Positions 7,195 through 7,675 of a DNA stretch of 7,675 nucleotides are shown here, piece by piece (position 1 is the first letter of the stretch; the number at the start of each line of letters is the position of its first letter). This stretch comes from DASUMF01 sp040510575 (GTDB taxonomy: Bacteria; Actinomycetota; Acidimicrobiia; IMCC26256; DASPTH01). The notes under the pieces were generated by a model. It was not told where the DNA came from. It saw only the letters and a program-made list of their open reading frames with translations, and searched no databases. The stretch is taken from assembly GCA_040510575.1 (NCBI GenBank), contig JBEVIU010000109.1:1-7675 (forward strand), given 5' to 3'. The position numbers and the translations under genes were made by a program.

Positions 7195-7675
7195 ATGTCC
7201 AACGAGAACGACGATGCCCGCGAGTTCGTGTCGGGAAACCCCGGGCGCGACGTGCAACGGGTCGGCACGGCGCGGTTCCTCGGGGAGGATGTCTCGAAGG
7301 TGCACGACCCCGTGTGGGGGGTCCTCGGGACGCTCGGCGACAGCCAGTGCTACCTCGGCGTGCAGGCGAAGGTCGCCGCGGTCCATGCTGCGCTGGCGAA
7401 GCGCATCCGCGACGACGATCTTCCCGTCCGTCTCATCGCGCCGGCGTTCACGCTCGGCGTGTCCGACGGCCAGCTCAACGGCACCGACCGGATGCGGTAC
7501 TCGCTGACGAGTCGCGAGCTGGTCAACGACAACACGGAGGCGCACCTCGAGGCCAACGACATGGCAGGCATCGTCGCGGTCGTTGCATGCGACAAGCCGC
7601 CCGTCGGCACGCTGGCCGCCCTCCTCCAACACAACGCGCCCGCGCTGATGCTCTCCGACGGCTCGATCCACCCCG
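7195..7675 (+). CDS. IlvD/Edd-family dehydratase, 5' part only
   Basis: The first 160 codons are present and the gene runs off the right edge; complete family members are usually 550-620 residues. The family includes dihydroxy-acid dehydratase (valine/isoleucine synthesis), 6-phosphogluconate dehydratase and sugar-acid dehydratases, all Fe-S enzymes. Seen here are GVSDGQLNGTDRMRYSLTSRELVNDN (88-113), which matches the conserved SDG...MxYSLxSRE block with metal-binding Asp91, and ACDKPPVGTL (131-140) with the Fe-S Cys132, Asp133 and Lys134. Cys52 in GDSQCYLG is the probable first Fe-S cysteine. The motif differs from standard IlvD, where CDK is followed by an N/T-x-PG(M/C)L pattern, and the CN pair after the first cysteine region is absent. 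It may therefore be a non-canonical dihydroxy-acid or sugar-acid dehydratase, so I give no gene symbol. It diverges from the Asp-box gene across 62 bases. Confidence 0.85.
   Translation, partial: MSNENDDAREFVSGNPGRDVQRVGTARFLGEDVSKVHDPVWGVLGTLGDSQCYLGVQAKVAAVHAALAKRIRDDDLPVRLIAPAFTLGVSDGQLNGTDRMRYSLTSRELVNDNTEAHLEANDMAGIVAVVACDKPPVGTLAALLQHNAPALMLSDGSIHP

Overview
The window is GC-rich (about 68-70% by eye), with dense genes, strong G/C third-position bias, GTG as well as ATG starts, and ATGA stop/start overlaps. This points to a high-GC actinobacterium. An Acidimicrobiia-type genome is plausible, but that is inference from style and gene content, not from a marker.

Layout. Positions 1-243 hold no convincing gene, only a 12-base direct repeat and GC-rich hairpins. 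A small SCP2-fold sterol/lipid-carrier-like gene (288-689, minus) ends directly in a strong 13-bp hairpin. A 94-base divergent intergenic region separates it from the plus-strand operon gatC-gatA-gatB (784-3967), which encodes all three subunits of the Glu-tRNA(Gln)/Asp-tRNA(Asn) amidotransferase. Both junctions in this operon are 4-base ATGA overlaps, so translation is probably coupled. gatB converges tail to tail, with 8 bases between stops, on a minus-strand cluster. In transcription order this cluster is an Asp-box beta-propeller protein (7132-6239), a class II aldolase/adducin-type protein with an unrecognised N-terminal half (6163-5006), and a class II-type histone-deacetylase-like metalloamidohydrolase (5001-3976). 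The last two are 4 bases apart and almost certainly co-transcribed. Diverging from the Asp-box gene is the 5' part of an IlvD/Edd-family dehydratase gene (7195 to the right edge), cut off by the window.

How the genes fit together. GatCAB is housekeeping: it corrects misacylated tRNA so that Gln and/or Asn codons are decoded correctly. From memory, ilv branched-chain amino acid genes lie near gatB in Mycobacterium and Corynebacterium, so the dehydratase may be part of an old neighbourhood, but its Fe-S motif region is not that of a standard IlvD. The aldolase/deacetylase pair, perhaps with the Asp-box protein, looks like an accessory unit inserted between them. Its substrate cannot be read from the sequence.

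Regulation. Two genes (gatC and the Asp-box gene) have no usable Shine-Dalgarno but show the same TANNNT-N6-ATG arrangement, the expected signature of leaderless transcripts. No CRISPR array, tRNA, rRNA, insertion sequence or phage gene was seen. The most unusual items are the two-part aldolase with an Asp at the usual catalytic Glu position, the non-canonical IlvD/Edd protein, and the leaderless and overlapping divergent promoters.
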